Of a stretch of DNA of 64,000 bases, positions 63,900 to 64,000 are shown piece after piece. This DNA comes from Echinicola shivajiensis (lineage in GTDB: Bacteria; Bacteroidota; Bacteroidia; Cytophagales; Cyclobacteriaceae), in NCBI RefSeq assembly GCF_018642165.1, contig NZ_JAHHZM010000001.1:682001-746000 (forward strand), written 5' to 3'. Under the pieces are notes generated by a model. That model saw only the letters and a list, made by a program, of their open reading frames with translations, was not told where the DNA came from and made no database searches. The position numbers and the translations under genes were made by a program. The stretch's first letter is position 1, and each line of letters opens with the position of its first letter.

Positions 63900-64000
63900 T
63901 TACAATGCTACTTGAACACCAAAAGACATCGTCCTTAATAAAGGCAAATTGAAGGCATTTGGTTGCGAAGATTCTTCAGGGTCAAGACTTCCCTTGAAAA
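63900..64000 (-). CDS. SusC/RagA TonB-dependent transporter, C-terminal fragment (unit 3)
   Basis: Only the last 33 residues are in the window, ending LRTMSFGVQVAL with stop at 63900-63902. The pattern P-L-x-R-T-x-S-F-G-V-x-V with a hydrophobic C-terminus is the last barrel strand of SusC-family proteins, as in the two complete copies (VSFGITVGF, VNFGVHIGF). Its position directly upstream of SusD confirms the call. Whether it carries an STN domain cannot be seen. Confidence 0.85.
   Translation of the reverse strand, partial: FKGSLDPEESSQPNAFNLPLLRTMSFGVQVAL

Noticed and set aside
1-64000. tRNA, rRNA, insertion sequences or prophage genes
   Set aside because: No transposase, integrase, phage structural gene or RNA-gene pattern was recognised in either strand or in the gaps.
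24781-64000. The whole 40 kb as one mobile island
   Set aside because: No integrase, tRNA-flanking repeat or conjugation gene was seen, and gene spacing and codon style look like the neighbouring core genes by eye.

Overview
The window comes from a Bacteroidota chromosome, most likely a marine or environmental Cytophagales of the Cyclobacteriaceae type (Cyclobacterium, Echinicola, Algoriphagus relatives). The evidence is three SusC/SusD systems, ECF-sigma/FecR pairs, many lipoproteins, a type IX secretion C-terminal domain, a GWxTD protein, a DUF2723 protein, a DUF4270 protein, an AT-rich base composition and few strong Shine-Dalgarno sequences. The genus is an inference. No tRNA, rRNA, CRISPR, prophage or insertion sequence was recognised.

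Positions 1-24,750 are mostly core and housekeeping genes: the tail of a PduO-type cobalamin adenosyltransferase, a branched-chain aminotransferase, prfB with its programmed +1 frameshift, an MFS transporter, a hotdog thioesterase, a MATE exporter, a Nudix hydrolase, an Lrp/AsnC regulator, a TPR protein, a DUF2723 membrane protein, a GNAT acetyltransferase, a methyltransferase, a GWxTD lipoprotein-like protein, rlmB, a DUF2141 protein and an outer-membrane protein. Next comes a compact plus-strand operon (18.6-22.7 kb): DUF4270 lipoprotein, six-repeat Kelch lipoprotein, LytS-type histidine kinase and LytTR response regulator. Three small envelope proteins on the minus strand (22.8-23.7 kb) follow, two of them PepSY-like.

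Positions 24,781-64,000 form a glycan-use region. Unit 1 (24.8-34.6 kb, minus) is ECF sigma, FecR, SusC with an STN domain, SusD and two surface lipoproteins of DUF4959/DUF5000 and DUF4998/F5-8C type. Unit 2 (35.8-42.8 kb, minus) is ECF sigma, FecR, SusC with STN and SusD. Neither unit carries a degradative enzyme. A plus-strand block (43.4-49.7 kb) encodes a zincin-like metalloprotease lipoprotein with a discoidin domain, an S9 peptidase and a GH29 alpha-L-fucosidase. A minus-strand block (50.0-64.0 kb) encodes a large family-8-type polysaccharide lyase with three CBM96/DNRLRE-type domains and a T9SS tail, a beta-propeller glycosidase-like protein, a right-handed beta-helix protein, three S1 sulfatases, and a third SusD with the C-terminus of its SusC.

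Taken together, the 43-64 kb genes look like a degradation system for a sulfated polysaccharide that contains uronic acid and probably fucose. A fucosylated chondroitin-sulfate-like or related marine glycan is one testable guess. The lyase would cut the backbone outside the cell, sulfatases and fucosidase would trim the fragments, and SusCD pairs would import them. The two STN-bearing SusC proteins would signal through FecR to their ECF sigma factors. The exact substrate cannot be fixed from sequence alone.
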